Of a DNA stretch of 64,000 nucleotides, positions 27,501 through 35,020 are shown piece by piece (within the stretch, counting starts at the first letter, position 1; each line of letters begins with the position of its first letter). The notes under the pieces were generated by a model that was given only the letters and a program-made list of their open reading frames with translations, did no database searches and was not told the origin of the DNA. The stretch lies in IMG/VR virus record IMGVR_UViG_3300011113_000649, positions 1 through 64,000 of that record; one strand, written 5' to 3'. The position numbers and the translations under genes were made by a program. This DNA is from a virus.

Positions 27501-28134
27501 ACTAATTTATACGATCACACTTGTAACCGAAATAGCAAACGTTGCCCAAAGGTATATTACTAGTAATAATCCTGGTTTATTTGGTAGTTCTGATTTTAGT
27601 GGAAATCGTAAAATCGATCAGGATAGCGATTATTTTTGGGATGGCTTATCTCCAGACCAGATAGAAGATGATAAAAAACCAAAAATAGATATGATTAACG
27701 GTCAACAATGGATGACCTATCATTCTGGTATAGTTGTAGCTAGTTGGGACGAATATGGTACAAGATTGCCCGCATTTAATGGGCAAGTTGAAGATTGTAA
27801 ATATAAAATTATATATGCTCAAGAAGTTCCGGTTATTATGACGTGTATAGCACAAAGTAAATTCACCCCCGAAGATGACAAAGGGGTGGCTCTAGAGCAA
27901 GCCCTAGCTAATATTTTACCATCTTGTCAAGGTGCTGATCGTCAACCCATACCATCCATTTTAGCGGGTAATGTTTTTAATCCAATGGGTTGTGGAGCAG
28001 AGGTTGGGGATTTAGTAACTATACAAAGAGTATATGTTGGATCTGATATGGCTCAACAAGAGGCTGGTCATCCAGCGTGTAATTATAAGTATATTGTTAT
28101 ACAAACAGGAAAATTAGTTGCGGCAGCGTTATGA
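24523..28134 (+). CDS. Large tail structural protein
   Basis: A protein of 1203 residues with an AGGAG ribosome site. It opens with VDCGKFDLANLPQDEMVALE, then a helical stretch with IIIFPNK near residue 50 and a low-complexity Ser and Thr linker (about 85-115). The rest is mixed beta structure with many Gly, Asn and Tyr, including HHHSGAGKGHVIDIVGRES near 435. No recognised catalytic motif. The place directly after the hub gene suggests a tail-tip or central fibre protein. The family was not recognised. Confidence 0.55.
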   Translation: MAGVDCGKFDLANLPQDEMVALEQTIWLKAQVEERILIVDDKPHVIIIFPNKVNAGVCEDNKQLNKQVAHATNCLTNNSNPSPSSSSGSESTHKARSISDKEEVVSTSTSAQTSLGASDLNALGYEPAPVIPTAAIVPMKSNVKTYGPYTSSNFNSSFGGTSIETNPELCPWVFGSVSLMNSAGSSLVESKALGLVKAETGSVTIPGLPVSGLSTLGAQVAGAGPNLSGMTFTFGSNGISTAYQFSTYTPKFGNLTSSQIDKIKSIARNRQEQLKFLRSQAILQNKIGRQIQKINNGVRGNDKGNLKLPKGDKNSVQRLLMGEIYGVTSTKEETTTTQKKTVVALGTLEKGSVEMLKEYEKKAYMSLDGIFGPVSLKGDGSLPRFTKYTPECHKASTIQPQPPFSLNEEPESLDEYNLKIDQDHSNPLTNDFAAEGHHHSGAGKGHVIDIVGRESTVPNDGLMTTLYTTEEQARYSSDYRFLGLRGPLVLHGWGYDTDGKPIPNAADTLSGTLSGVFKEEYLQDKFLTNWLQHPTSWPVGPIDLRFDRKRGMWVTPQGYKIVIAKLKEKLEAFKSANAKLINENTDKDQKYGPDLWDKDGNKVKATDDDDSEAFIKIVDRIGVEIEEDQLVYAYYDAYKCEYVAIPNGKSQSVVKFALVQDKNMADRTVAAILVDEYGYPTKKDGITPVADQNEFDANIISVRDPYLSNFDLPPPRGPGTIPGELSAFGPALGSPSLFEHKNGIVLTDGYNNNYKTVGPFIGYALKKEGQTTTYTPGIGEIVGSSGTTYDIITLESFAKYITGKIGTKSGVFNGSFLGARVGHRQGVIPVGRGHGNLPNNLNAIVRNNMFGFIGAHGFVLGDIVDNPVGNGNIVNDVDGCKFIAALDNELSTTTHLIYDIIECERSALICSWHVKNQNYANSLNLSSVQFDDPQYIEGQFAQGFMWNPAVSLTNYQQTYLQNNGTLKNNLKTGEIIKGSRGAALLTGITGQGELIYTITLVTEIANVAQRYITSNNPGLFGSSDFSGNRKIDQDSDYFWDGLSPDQIEDDKKPKIDMINGQQWMTYHSGIVVASWDEYGTRLPAFNGQVEDCKYKIIYAQEVPVIMTCIAQSKFTPEDDKGVALEQALANILPSCQGADRQPIPSILAGNVFNPMGCGAEVGDLVTIQRVYVGSDMAQQEAGHPACNYKYIVIQTGKLVAAAL

Positions 28135-28164
28135 AAGCACTATAATAGTACATAGGAATCAAAT

Positions 28165-28494
28165 ATGTCATCACATTCAGGTTGTAATTATTCTCAGCTA
28201 ATACCCGATCCAACAGGGGCTATATATCGTTTTTTTAATCAGCCAATAGAACAGATACCAAAATGGGACGCTAACAAATTACAAATATTAGCCCATCCTT
28301 CAGGCGGCGGGCTTCATTGGTTAACAGCAGAAGCTTGTACCGGCGTTATTACATGCATTAGATTAGAAGAAAGCGGATTGGTATTTGATGTTGCCACTAT
28401 TTTTGCGTTAAAGATTATTGAATCTGACAGTGGTTGTCCTCCGATTCCAACAGTCAAATGTTCTGGTGATGACGAATATTATTATGGCCCTTAG
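28165..28494 (+). CDS. Small hypothetical protein, last gene of the plus-strand tail block
   Basis: A protein of 109 residues; AGGAA ribosome site. It has four or five cysteines, an aromatic-rich core (GGGLHWLTAEACTGVITCIR) and ends in the acidic and tyrosine tail GDDEYYYGP. A comparable acidic and tyrosine stretch precedes the C-terminal domain of the adhesin at nt 757-792. The family is unknown. A perfect TATAAT lies at about 28141 upstream but its -35 is poor. The gene ends 8 nt from the end of the convergent minus-strand gene. Confidence 0.6.
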   Translation: MSSHSGCNYSQLIPDPTGAIYRFFNQPIEQIPKWDANKLQILAHPSGGGLHWLTAEACTGVITCIRLEESGLVFDVATIFALKIIESDSGCPPIPTVKCSGDDEYYYGP

Positions 28495-28502
28495 AAGATG
28501 GG

Positions 28503-29261
28503 TCAGCCTATGCCGAACTTGCGGCCCAGCTGATTGAGCTTGGCTGCTCTCTCTTTACAACCACATGGGCGACCAAGCGCTTTGCTGGCCCGCTCCTCGG
28601 TGATACCCACGGCCGATAGGCCAGCGGTCACCATATCTCCGAGACCCAGCCGTGGCTTTAATAACTCTGCCCCCATATGTGGTAGGCCGAGTCGGTCCAT
28701 ACACTCATTCCAGCACTTCTTTCTTCGCGGGCTGAGCCCCTCTACACTGCGATACCCAGCGCCACGCTGGTAGTGAAGGATGCCGTTCGACAACATGCGG
28801 AAGTGGCAGTCTGCGGCGCATGGTGGCCACGCCGGATCGTCAGTCGCTATCCAGTCCTGCTGAACCGTGTCGTACTGGCCCGTGAACGGGACGCCGAGGT
28901 CGCGTTTCAGGTAGTCGGCGGAGATGTCGATCCGCGACAACCACGAAATAAACGACGGATAGAGAACGTAGTTCCAACTCGCAGGCTCGCGATTGACCGA
29001 GTTGCCCGGCACGAGCGGACGGGTGAGCACCATATCCCACTCTAGTACCACCGAGGGCTCGTCAGGCAGTTCGTGAATGATGGATCCCAGGATCATTGGC
29101 GACAGGCCCGCCCCGGTCGTAATCGTCGTAAACTCGTGGAAGTGGTCAATCGTTCCCATGGGTCGCAGGATCACAATGCGGTCGGCTGGGTGGTGCCTCC
29201 GTATCGACGCTACCTGCGCTGCCAGAAACTCACGACTATGTACCATTAGATAGATATTCAT
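28503..29261 (-). CDS. Glycosyltransferase-like protein with C-terminal CGC-R-LN module
   Basis: I place the start at 29261, where ATG overlaps the stop of the upstream gene (ATGA), giving 252 residues. A longer open frame to 29627 runs in antiframe to that gene and is not used. The N-terminus (MNIYLMVHSREFLAAQVASI, then DRIVILRP) and VVLEWDMVLTRPL fit a GT-A-type sugar transferase fold, although no clear DxD is seen. The last 50 residues (GLGDMVTAGLSAVGITEER, then CGCKERAAKLNQL) match a module common at the ends of phage proteins. Strongly GC-rich compared with its neighbours, so probably transferred. Acceptor unknown. Confidence 0.55.
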   Translation of the reverse strand: MNIYLMVHSREFLAAQVASIRRHHPADRIVILRPMGTIDHFHEFTTITTGAGLSPMILGSIIHELPDEPSVVLEWDMVLTRPLVPGNSVNREPASWNYVLYPSFISWLSRIDISADYLKRDLGVPFTGQYDTVQQDWIATDDPAWPPCAADCHFRMLSNGILHYQRGAGYRSVEGLSPRRKKCWNECMDRLGLPHMGAELLKPRLGLGDMVTAGLSAVGITEERASKALGRPCGCKERAAKLNQLGRKFGIG

Positions 29262-29779
29262 GGGCGGTCTATAAATAGTTGCGGCATCCGGTTGCAGCCT
29301 TGGCCGATACAGTTTGGCATCTGATACAGGGCTACTGGCCCGGCGACCGGATAGCAGTCCTCCGCAGTTGTCGCGACTCCACGCCAGTAGCCAGCTCCGT
29401 CGCCGCCTACCATCGGGCCGCATACGGTCACTATTAACATCCACTTGCCAGAGCAGGAGTCGTACTGACCACTGGCTGTCCACAAAGACGGAAACGGAGC
29501 AGGTAGTGGTTCTATGGGCTCGGGCACACCCTCCAGCCGCAGCGACACCGGCTGCTCGACAGGTGCGAGGCCAGGTCGATAGATGTTGGCGGATGAAGGA
29601 GAGCAGACTTGCGTGATCTTCATGCACCGGGTATCTTGGTCAGCCGCCACCACCCCGCAACAACAGCCCGGCCGACACGGGCACGGGCCATCGCACGAGT
29701 CACAACAACAATTCTTACTAGCTGCTAATTTACCATCAACAACTAAAATTTTCCCATCAGATGTAAAAAGAGGACTCAT
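29258..29779 (-). CDS. Cysteine-rich hypothetical protein with a composition switch
   Basis: A protein of 173 residues. AAGGATAAATA precedes the ATG, which overlaps the upstream stop (TAATG). The first 20 codons (SPLFTSDGKILVVDGKLA) are AT-rich and phage-like. A cluster of eleven cysteines follows within about 22 residues (KNCCCDSCDGPCPC and following). The remainder is GC-rich, with Pro-rich and aromatic segments. The C-terminal half has a beta-rich SGKWMLIVTVCGPMVGGDG stretch. No family recognised. Likely a virion or surface protein whose body came from a GC-rich source behind a conserved N-terminal anchor. Confidence 0.6.
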   Translation of the reverse strand: MSPLFTSDGKILVVDGKLAASKNCCCDSCDGPCPCRPGCCCGVVAADQDTRCMKITQVCSPSSANIYRPGLAPVEQPVSLRLEGVPEPIEPLPAPFPSLWTASGQYDSCSGKWMLIVTVCGPMVGGDGAGYWRGVATTAEDCYPVAGPVALYQMPNCIGQGCNRMPQLFIDRP

Positions 29780-30099
29780 TATTTATCCTTAGTCCACTTG
29801 TGCCATCCTTTATTTGGTAAATAATTGCCTTCGTCATCTTTGCGTTTTGGAAATAGAGTTCCACCTTTTTTATGTTGACCAAATGCTAATATAGCACCAC
29901 AATCAGCACAACGAAGCTCATAGTAATCATTACCTTCTACGCTACGAACCACAAATCTAAGATTAGTGCTACCGCACAGACCACATTTTTCTTCACCAAA
30001 AATTTCTTGAATGATAGCAAGTTCTTTAAAAACTTCTTTTTGTCCAGAACCTTCTAATTCAAACTCTAGTTTATCACTAACTTTATATTTGAGCTTCAT
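29779..30099 (-). CDS. Zinc ribbon protein
   Basis: A protein of 106 residues. A CxxC pair (CGLC near residue 39) and a second pair (CADC near 64) bracket a short beta hairpin and form a zinc ribbon. The N-terminal 30 residues are beta and helix (SDKLEFELEGSGQKEVF). Proteins of this size and pattern lie next to phage single-strand annealing proteins, and here the next gene upstream is such a candidate. DNA binding is therefore a reasonable guess but not shown. Confidence 0.65.
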   Translation of the reverse strand: MKLKYKVSDKLEFELEGSGQKEVFKELAIIQEIFGEEKCGLCGSTNLRFVVRSVEGNDYYELRCADCGAILAFGQHKKGGTLFPKRKDDEGNYLPNKGWHKWTKDK

Positions 30100-30108
30100 A
30101 ATTCACAC

Positions 30109-30831
30109 CTATTTCCAGTTTGATTCATACCCCAATATATCTTCGGATACATTGTTCTGCTGCTGATATTCGGTCAAATGTTTAATTATATTAACAGCAT
30201 TTTCATGTGATATATTATAGATATTGTCGCTAGATATTGCAAGATTGCTCAATAATTTATTAATATTTATATTCATTCGTTTAGCTAAAACATCCATAAA
30301 ATTTAACTGATTATTAGTAATTTTGGTTACAGTATCATGGTCTGGATGATCTTCAATATCTTTAGCCAATTCCTCAGCCGCCACAACTTTTCGTAGCTTA
30401 AGACCACGCCTTAAAGCCCGTCCCTCTGCTCTGGTTTCGGCCACGGCCACAGGATGATTACGATAAATTTTGTCACAATTACCCCAGTAAACGTCTGCTG
30501 CGCCACTTACTGACCTAACATTTAAATGATTGTATACATTACCTTCAGTTTTTAAAACAAAGGTCAGAGAATGAACCACAGTAGCTCTTTTTTCGTTCTC
30601 TGGACTAGGGCTTTGTACCACATTAGAAGAAGAATTTGTGATCACACAATCTAAAGCTATTTCAAATATTCTTCTTAAACCATCTGTTGTAGGATTACCA
30701 GCTATTTTCTCATCGTCTGTAAGTAGGCTTAATACATGGTCCGTCCACTCCACATCGTTGGGTGTAGGAATGTTCTTCACGACTTGAACATTATCAACGG
30801 ATTCTGTTTCGCTTTTCTTGGGACGTCCCAT
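30109..30831 (-). CDS. Possible single-strand annealing / DNA repair protein
   Basis: A protein of 240 residues with an AGGAG site. The central segment (VYNHLNVRSVSGAADVYWGN, then PVAVAETRAEGRALRRGLKL) recalls the A-E-T-R-A-x-x-R-A-L-R helix of Rad52- or ERF-type annealing proteins that act with SSB in phage recombination. The N-terminus is low complexity (RPKKSET), and the C-terminal 80 residues are Asn- and Ile-rich and helical. Located with a zinc ribbon protein. The Rad52 link rests on one motif, so the call is tentative. Confidence 0.4.
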   Translation of the reverse strand: MGRPKKSETESVDNVQVVKNIPTPNDVEWTDHVLSLLTDDEKIAGNPTTDGLRRIFEIALDCVITNSSSNVVQSPSPENEKRATVVHSLTFVLKTEGNVYNHLNVRSVSGAADVYWGNCDKIYRNHPVAVAETRAEGRALRRGLKLRKVVAAEELAKDIEDHPDHDTVTKITNNQLNFMDVLAKRMNININKLLSNLAISSDNIYNISHENAVNIIKHLTEYQQQNNVSEDILGYESNWK

Positions 30832-30835
30832 ATAA

Positions 30836-31624
30836 TCAGTCTCCTATATAAATTACTTTGGTGTTTATTAAATTATGTTCTTCAATTTGTTTTAATTTTT
30901 CTACTAGTTTATTAAATATTAATAATGCTCTAGCCTGTGAGAAGTCTTTTGTTTGTTTGATTCTAATCAAAAATAAACCCTTACCAATAATCAGTCCCGT
31001 TTTTTTATCATCATACTTTTGATTACGACTAAGTACGTCATCACCCCACACAGGAGAGAAGTGTGATGGGCCATCAACCTCTATGGCTGTATTTAATTTA
31101 GATACAAATAGGTCGATTTGCAACTTTGTATTTAGTATACTCTGTTCTTTATGGAACTCTACCGCATATCCACAAGTTAATAATTCTTTAAACAAATATT
31201 TCTCTAGTTTTGATCCCGTTTTTCCCGCTTCTCTAACAGCGATATTAGCTTGTTTAAGTATGTATTGTTTCTCATCATCTGTTTTATTGTTCCAATTGAT
31301 TTTGGCTTTTTGTTTTCTTTCCTCTAGTTGTTTGGTGTCTAAATTTGTCCACGATTCTAAAACAGATAATCCTATTTTTTCTTTAACCTTGGATGATCTT
31401 TTTTTACCCTTGGTTGGATGTTGTGTTTTTCCATTATTAAGAGCATTTTTTTGTGCTTCGCTTTTATCTCTTATTGTTATATTTAGCTTGATCGCGTCTC
31501 TACGAATTTTATTAGCATATGTACCAGTTTCTTTAGCTATATCCGCAAAACTTTTTTGGCCTATCTCATAATGTTGTTTTAGAAATTGTTTTTTTTGTTT
31601 ATCGTTAAGATTTTTATAATTCAT
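30836..31624 (-). CDS. Homing-type endonuclease, Vsr-like PD-(D/E)XK with NUMOD-like motif
   Basis: A protein of 262 residues whose ATG overlaps the stop of the upstream gene (ATGA). Layout: an N-terminal helix-turn-helix (YEIGQKSFADIAKETGTYAN), a NUMOD3-like basic motif (HPTKGKKRSSKVKEKIG, about residues 68-84), then a helical linker. A C-terminal nuclease fold follows, with LQIDLFVSKLNTAIEVDGPS near 168-187, where the D and the E-V-D-G-P-S-H group fit an EDxHD or Vsr-like active site. This architecture is that of free-standing phage homing endonucleases. No intron or intein is seen at this locus. Confidence 0.75.
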   Translation of the reverse strand: MNYKNLNDKQKKQFLKQHYEIGQKSFADIAKETGTYANKIRRDAIKLNITIRDKSEAQKNALNNGKTQHPTKGKKRSSKVKEKIGLSVLESWTNLDTKQLEERKQKAKINWNNKTDDEKQYILKQANIAVREAGKTGSKLEKYLFKELLTCGYAVEFHKEQSILNTKLQIDLFVSKLNTAIEVDGPSHFSPVWGDDVLSRNQKYDDKKTGLIIGKGLFLIRIKQTKDFSQARALLIFNKLVEKLKQIEEHNLINTKVIYIGD

Positions 31625-31947
31625 AGTTCAACAACCTTAATATCTTTAAAAAAAGTTCTATCTAATTTGGAAGTAACGATATCAGAAGGATCACAGAATA
31701 GAGAAATGTTTTTGGATCTAATGTGGTTTTTATTAGCTACTAAATCTTGTAAATTTAAAAATGCTATTTCTATATTTTGAAAAGTAATATAATAAGATGG
31801 AATAACGGCATATTTTGACTGCAGCGACGGAATATCTGAAATTAAAAATATATCATCCAGATTATTATATTCTGAAAGAATATTGTCTATGTAAGATATT
31901 TGATCTTGCTTAGAAACCCATATTCCTAATCTAGTGTATGTATGCAT
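31621..31947 (-). CDS. Hypothetical protein in glycan cluster
   Basis: A protein of 108 residues. It overlaps the upstream gene by 17 nt and the downstream endonuclease by 4 nt. Alternating strands and helices (LGIWVSKQDQISYIDNILSE, then DDIFLISDIP, SLFCDPSDIV) suggest a small alpha/beta fold like half of a GT-B or Rossmann domain. Not recognised. Its tight linkage to a nucleotidyltransferase-like gene and a glycosyltransferase suggests a role in the same pathway. Confidence 0.55.
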   Translation of the reverse strand: MHTYTRLGIWVSKQDQISYIDNILSEYNNLDDIFLISDIPSLQSKYAVIPSYYITFQNIEIAFLNLQDLVANKNHIRSKNISLFCDPSDIVTSKLDRTFFKDIKVVEL

Positions 31948-32572
31948 AATATTCTTTTTGGTTAGGTGTTTTACAAAAAATCGGTTTTACTATACATCCG
32001 GCATCAATTAATTTATTTATTAACTCAAATAAAAAATAATTTCTATATTGTGAATCAGATATTATATTTTGTAATATTTTTGCATCAGCGGTTGATAGAT
32101 AATAAATATCATCAATATAATTAGGCAAATCAAAACTAATATTATCAATCTGGTTACGATTTATAATACATCCTATATGTTTTTTATTATTTGGGGTTAT
32201 TACAATTTGAGTACCTAGACTAGTATCAAATCTATTAAATAATTTTTGATCAAATATAGTATAGCCAAAAACTATTAAGGTATCAGTTGTTAAATAATTT
32301 TTAGTCAAGTATATACTGTGTCCGTCGCTAGTAGATTCATAGTCTGTATTATTTATATACGATACATCTTTGTAATTTTTCTTTATAAATGTCTCAATTT
32401 TTTTAGATTCAAACCCGCCAACATAAACAACCTCAGCGTTTGGATAATATCTTTTAATAGTATCGTATTGATGTTGAAATATAGTATAATTTTTTTTTAA
32501 CTTGATTAATCCGGCACATCCTTTAGACTTCATGCCTTTGTGATATTTATCGCCTAAAATAAGAAAATTCAT
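31931..32572 (-). CDS. Nucleotidyltransferase-like (GT-A fold) protein
   Basis: A protein of 213 residues. FLILGDKYHKGMKSKGCAGL at the N-terminus holds the place of the G-x-G-x-R...K loop of sugar-phosphate nucleotidyltransferases, though the usual Arg is not clear. AEVVYVGGFESKKIETFI and INNTDYESTSDGHSIYLTKN are close to the second strand and the N-x-x-(Y/F)...S-L segment of that family. LIVFGYTIFD takes the place of the metal-binding D. The fold is supported but activity is uncertain. ATGA overlap with the upstream gene. Confidence 0.5.
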   Translation of the reverse strand: MNFLILGDKYHKGMKSKGCAGLIKLKKNYTIFQHQYDTIKRYYPNAEVVYVGGFESKKIETFIKKNYKDVSYINNTDYESTSDGHSIYLTKNYLTTDTLIVFGYTIFDQKLFNRFDTSLGTQIVITPNNKKHIGCIINRNQIDNISFDLPNYIDDIYYLSTADAKILQNIISDSQYRNYFLFELINKLIDAGCIVKPIFCKTPNQKEYYAYIH

Positions 32573-33321
32573 ATAATTATATGTGTAGAATTGTCTTGTA
32601 AAATATCTGTTTTTTCTATAAGCAGGGAGTGCCTATAGTTTGGAGCACTAAATAGTATCGCTGATTTGTCGGAGTTTCTTATCGCTATAAATCTATCCAT
32701 TTCTTCGTACACAATTGAATTAGCATGATTAACAATATTATTTATATCATTATTAATGGAGGTTGTAGACAAAATAAATCTATATTTTTTGTTCAGATTC
32801 ACGACCTCGTGTAAAATATCTTCATATTTTTTGTCGAACAACATAGTTTGGACACGCCATTTACATTTAAGACCAGCGTTTTCTATTATTTCTTTAATCA
32901 GATTATATGGTAATTTTTTATCGTCTTGCTGATATCTGATAAAAATAATTTTACTAGGTTTTATGGTTAGGTTATGTAATATTGTAGTTAATTCTTTTAC
33001 ATCGTTGTCTGTAATTTTTTTGAGATCAATCACAAGCAAGTAATGCAAATAGTTGCTTTCTTTGTATTTATTAATTTTTTCTTCTATTGATAGATGATTT
33101 AATTGTTTTTTTTCAAACCAACTATTTTCCCTGTATCCTATACATTTCTTATTATTTATAATATAGAATTCTTTATCATCATCATATGCTTCAAGTATTT
33201 CTATATTTTTTGTCTTATATAAAGAAATGTAATCTAAATGACAATCTATTTGAGTAATATCCTCATATTTTGCAAAAACACAATTTTTACATGTTGTGTG
33301 AATTGGATTTATTGTTGACAT
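32569..33321 (-). CDS. Cysteine-motif glycosyltransferase-like protein
   Basis: A protein of 250 residues; its start overlaps the end of the upstream glycosyltransferase gene by 13 nt. The N-terminus has CKNCVFAKYEDITQIDC (about residues 11-27) and KKCIGYREN (58-66), four cysteines suited to binding zinc or an Fe-S cluster. A GT-A-like region follows: YLLVIDLKKITDNDVKELTT, then IIFIRYQ, then KYRFILSTTS. The N-terminal cysteine motif is of a kind I associate with phage glycan clusters, from memory only. Function within the cluster is inferred. Confidence 0.5.
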   Translation of the reverse strand: MSTINPIHTTCKNCVFAKYEDITQIDCHLDYISLYKTKNIEILEAYDDDKEFYIINNKKCIGYRENSWFEKKQLNHLSIEEKINKYKESNYLHYLLVIDLKKITDNDVKELTTILHNLTIKPSKIIFIRYQQDDKKLPYNLIKEIIENAGLKCKWRVQTMLFDKKYEDILHEVVNLNKKYRFILSTTSINNDINNIVNHANSIVYEEMDRFIAIRNSDKSAILFSAPNYRHSLLIEKTDILQDNSTHIII

Positions 33322-34955
33322 CTTAGAAAGTCCTCTATTTCTAGTTTTTCTTCATTAAATCTCATGCTTTCGGCAGCCACTTTATTATTTAGATATTGCT
33401 CTAGCGCCTGTACGGCATCTTTAAACAAAAAGGTTTTTATAGTGCCATTTCTAGCAATCAGTTTAGTAGATAGATCTCTGATAATCTGTTGAACATGGGA
33501 AGTATTTATTAAATATGGTTCATTAATAATATTATTGCAAATATATTCCACAAACTCTCTAGGGTTTAAATTTCCAGGAACCGTCATATTTTCGTGTTTG
33601 GTAGTAAATTTTTCTCTTGCATTCCAGGGTACTTTATTTGTAATACTTAATTGATCAAAACATTCATCCCAGGTGTTATATACATTGTCCCATGTGTATA
33701 TGGATAAGCATTTTTCTCTGATCTTTTTAGAATTAGATATTTTTATATCATCAGACATTTCGTTAAAATATTTATATAAAAGATCTGTAGTGAAATCGTT
33801 ATCAGGATACACTCTATCAGCATTGGTTTCTAGTTCTCTAAACATTCTTTTTACCGGAATTTTTATTCCATTTAAATTTTCTACAATTTCTGTCATAGCA
33901 CTATAATCAACCGAAGCTATTTGTATGCCACACGCAGCGGCTTCTACTTGAGGCATACCAAACCCCTCGCATATAGCATATTGAATGAAGATATCAAACA
34001 AATTATATATTTCATTCAGTTCTGTGGTTGATACACTATTTGCAACACTGGCAAAACACGCAGTATTATCTACATTACAATGCTTGCATCTTATTAAGGC
34101 ATTATTAAATTTTGAAGGAAAACATTTGTGACAATTTCTGCATGTGTATGTGAAATATGTTTTATCTAATAACCCAAACTCTAATAATAGACTAGGTAAA
34201 TCCCATCCATTTTCTTCGGGATATGATGTATGTAAATATAGATATGTCTTATTGTATTTATCGGTATTTTTAATTTTATGCAAATAGTTCTTAAAAGTTA
34301 AAAGAATGTCAGGTATTAGTTTGCGCTTTTGATTCCTCATTACCAATCCAACTATATCATAGTCATCTTCAAAATATTTTCTTTTGTGAGCTTTTTTATT
34401 CTCAATCGGATAAAACTCATTAGGATTAATACCAGCATTGGCTATCTTGGGAAATATATTCAGTTTATTTCCACCACCAATTCTTAGTGTTGTTTTTGCC
34501 CACTCAGTATATGGAACAACTACATCCGCGTTTGCAAAAGTATAATACCAGTCAGTTTTTTGGGGGGCAGAATCTACTGTTGGCATTAAGACCCAGTGAA
34601 AGTGTCTACGAAATGGACTGGTTTCTTGATAAGCACTCATCCAGTAGTCTCTTACATCGAAAACTATATCCGGCTTAAAATCGAAGATGGCCCGATTAAA
34701 TCTCCACGACCCAAACTGATGTGCAGGATTACTTCTATATGAGTCAAACCTTTTATCGTCAGGGCCGACAGCATTAGGATAAAATTTCCAAGGAATTGTT
34801 CTGATCTCTGGTCTGCTACAGTCGGCATAACACCCAAGCTCTGCTACTTCATATTTGCCAGAGTTGTGAAGTCTAGTAAGAAGTTCTTTACCATATACCC
34901 CATAACCACTAGCAATAAAACTAGAATCATTAGCAATAAATACTCTTTTTTTCAT
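33309..34955 (-). CDS. Glycosyltransferase family 4-like protein with inserted zinc ribbon
   Basis: A protein of 548 residues; AGGAAA site before the ATG. It has a GT-B architecture. The N-terminal domain opens with FIANDSSFIASGYGVYGKEL, a G-x-G-containing loop. The C-terminal domain carries CEGFGMPQVEAAACGIQIAS near 337-356, the E-G-x-G-x-P...E-A...G family 4 signature. Between the domains, CRNCHKCFPSKFNNALIRC with a following KHC holds two or three CxxC groups, a zinc ribbon that is not part of the standard fold. First gene after SSB and its hairpin. Likely builds a glycan on virion, DNA or host surface; target unknown. Confidence 0.7.
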   Translation of the reverse strand: MKKRVFIANDSSFIASGYGVYGKELLTRLHNSGKYEVAELGCYADCSRPEIRTIPWKFYPNAVGPDDKRFDSYRSNPAHQFGSWRFNRAIFDFKPDIVFDVRDYWMSAYQETSPFRRHFHWVLMPTVDSAPQKTDWYYTFANADVVVPYTEWAKTTLRIGGGNKLNIFPKIANAGINPNEFYPIENKKAHKRKYFEDDYDIVGLVMRNQKRKLIPDILLTFKNYLHKIKNTDKYNKTYLYLHTSYPEENGWDLPSLLLEFGLLDKTYFTYTCRNCHKCFPSKFNNALIRCKHCNVDNTACFASVANSVSTTELNEIYNLFDIFIQYAICEGFGMPQVEAAACGIQIASVDYSAMTEIVENLNGIKIPVKRMFRELETNADRVYPDNDFTTDLLYKYFNEMSDDIKISNSKKIREKCLSIYTWDNVYNTWDECFDQLSITNKVPWNAREKFTTKHENMTVPGNLNPREFVEYICNNIINEPYLINTSHVQQIIRDLSTKLIARNGTIKTFLFKDAVQALEQYLNNKVAAESMRFNEEKLEIEDFLRCQQ

Positions 34956-34975
34956 ATTATAGTTTCCTAGATGAT

Positions 34976-35000
34976 GAGAACCCCTATTTCTAGGGGTCTC
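34976..35000 (-). terminator. Hairpin downstream of SSB (weak terminator or RNA end)
   Basis: GAGACCCCTA and TAGGGGTTCTC pair over about 10 bp with a single bulged base and a four-base loop, 20 nt after the SSB stop. No U-run follows on the minus strand, so strong termination is not expected; partial termination or RNA protection is possible. Confidence 0.45.
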
Positions 35001-35020
35001 ACCACCATTAGTTATTTGAA

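Noticed and set aside
28110-28146. Promoter before 28165
   Set aside because: A perfect TATAAT exists with a 17-nt spacer, but the -35 (TTGCGG) matches only three of six bases, so I did not list it.
28534-29616. Plus-strand open frames in the GC-rich island
   Set aside because: They are shadows of GC-rich minus-strand genes, overlap each other and show no family motif or ribosome site.
29262-29627. N-terminal extension of the glycosyltransferase-like ORF
   Set aside because: It lies antiframe to the cysteine-rich gene, has an Arg- and Ser-rich random look, and the ATGA junction at 29261 is a better start.
31083-31571. Plus-strand frame of 162 residues opposite the homing endonuclease
   Set aside because: Hydrophobic antisense shadow of a well-supported nuclease gene.
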